A stretch of 64,000 bases of DNA from Alteromonadaceae bacterium XY-R5 (GTDB lineage: Bacteria; Pseudomonadota; Gammaproteobacteria; Enterobacterales; Alteromonadaceae), in the NCBI GenBank assembly GCA_001660395.1, contig LXWE01000001.1:1302001-1366000 (forward strand), written 5' to 3'. Made by a program: the position numbers and the translations under genes. Below the pieces are notes generated by a model, which ran no database searches, was not told the DNA's origin, and saw only the letters and a program-made list of their open reading frames with translations. Below are positions 63,278 through 64,000 of the stretch, piece by piece (positions within the stretch are counted from its first letter, which is position 1; each line of letters starts with the position of its first letter).

Positions 63278-64000
63278 ATGTTCGCGCAATTGCACAGGCT
63301 CTATTCACACCCTTTGTTTGTCCCGGTTGTTTGCCTCATCCTGGCAATTCTGCTGATTGTATTCGCCGGCCCCTTTATTGCGCTGGCAGGCTATGTACCG
63401 CTGGCCGACTGGGTAACACGCATTCTGCTAAGTGCCGCACTGGTTGCCGGATATGCCCTGTATAAATACATTCAGCATCTTAAATCCTTGCAACAGCAGG
63501 ATAAATTAGTCGCCCAAATCACCGCCACCGACAGCAATGCCAGTCAGGCCATAGATGCCGAGGCATCTGCGCTGCGGGAGAAATTTACTGCCGCATTTGA
63601 CGCCCTGAAACAGACCAAAGGCGGCCCGCTGTCTCTGACCAAAGTCCCCTGGTATATGATCATTGGTTCACCGGGTACGGGCAAAACGACTCTGCTGTCG
63701 AATTCAGGCCTGTCATTTCCCCTGGCTGATAAGCTCGGCAACAAAGCCTTAGTCGGTGTCGGCGGCACCAAAAACTGCGAATGGTGGATCACCAAAGATG
63801 CGGTATTGCTGGATACCGCCGGGCGTTATGCGTCCCAGGACAGCTATCAGAAGGTCGATGAATCCGGCTGGAAGCACTTTTTAGCCCTGATTAAACGCTT
63901 TCGGAAAAAGCCCATCAGCGGACTGCTGGTGAGCCTGAGCATGACGGATATCAGCAGCCTTAACGAATACGAGCTGAGTCAGCAGGTGGCGCAGATTAAA
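63278..64000 (+). CDS. tssM: T6SS membrane complex protein TssM (IcmF), partial
   Basis: The N-terminal 241 residues are present; the rest is beyond the right edge. Two membrane helices lie at about 14-38 and 46-65, followed by a cytosolic NTPase domain with Walker A GSPGTGKT (130-137) and LLDTAGRYA as Walker B/switch. TssM spans the inner membrane and periplasm and binds TssJ. It begins 5 bp after tssL, with CCAAGGAA upstream. Confidence 0.95.
   Translation, partial: MFAQLHRLYSHPLFVPVVCLILAILLIVFAGPFIALAGYVPLADWVTRILLSAALVAGYALYKYIQHLKSLQQQDKLVAQITATDSNASQAIDAEASALREKFTAAFDALKQTKGGPLSLTKVPWYMIIGSPGTGKTTLLSNSGLSFPLADKLGNKALVGVGGTKNCEWWITKDAVLLDTAGRYASQDSYQKVDESGWKHFLALIKRFRKKPISGLLVSLSMTDISSLNEYELSQQVAQIK

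Noticed and set aside
1-64000. CRISPR arrays, rRNA genes, complete tRNA genes, transposase genes or prophage genes
   Set aside because: I looked for regular direct repeats, tRNA-like folds and transposase or integrase motifs and saw none that could be supported.

Overview
The window looks like part of the chromosome of a marine or aquatic gammaproteobacterium of the Alteromonadales/Vibrionales type. This rests on its near-balanced base composition, an almost complete lateral (secondary) flagellar locus with the LafK/MotY/LafS/LafT/LafU gene set, a type VI secretion (T6SS) island, and a GEMM-type riboswitch. I cannot name a genus from the sequence alone.

Bases 1-33373, essentially all on the minus strand, hold one lateral flagellar locus that lacks only flgA, flgM and flgN. 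Those three lie just beyond it on the plus strand (33476-35012). Reading in the direction of transcription, the order is: flgBCDEFGHIJKL plus a lafW-like gene, a terminator, flagellin-fliD-fliS, a terminator, fliT-fliK-fliL-sigma28 (lafS)-motA-motB (lafT/lafU), a PilZ-like gene, fliM-N-P-Q-R-flhB-flhA, then motY-lafK-fliEFGHIJ. A soluble PAS-PAS chemoreceptor runs off the left edge. No polar-type genes (flhF, flhG, fliO, che) are present, so this is probably a second flagellar system.

The regulation is partly readable. A c-di-GMP-I (GEMM) riboswitch aptamer lies in the leader of motY-lafK, ahead of the sigma54 activator gene. Two sigma54-type promoters (before flgB and before fliT) each have a shared 21-bp palindrome plus an extra half-site 49-61 bp upstream, which is a candidate LafK enhancer. 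A PilZ-like protein sits between the stator and switch genes. Together these suggest that c-di-GMP acts on lateral flagella at two levels.

Bases 35044-37211 hold a small secreted protein of unknown function and a MATE efflux pump. From 37605 to the right edge lies a T6SS island. A class-3 lipase (likely effector) is on the plus strand. The minus-strand operon tssA-tssB-tssC-hcp-tagJ-tssE-tssF-tssG-clpV follows, with an orphan gene at its end. The plus-strand half is an unknown protein, vgrG, three small adaptor or peptidoglycan-binding-type proteins, a metzincin-like metalloprotease, an exported HEAT-repeat protein, a PAAR-like protein, the FHA protein TagH, then tssJ-tssK-tssL-tssM (the last cut by the right edge). 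Between the two halves is a 267-bp element with perfect 23-bp terminal inverted repeats enclosing two further hairpins.

The strongest candidates for new biology are the riboswitch controlling LafK, the LafK-type palindromes, the metalloprotease/HEAT-repeat pair, the Pro-rich unknown protein beside vgrG, and the structured repeat element.
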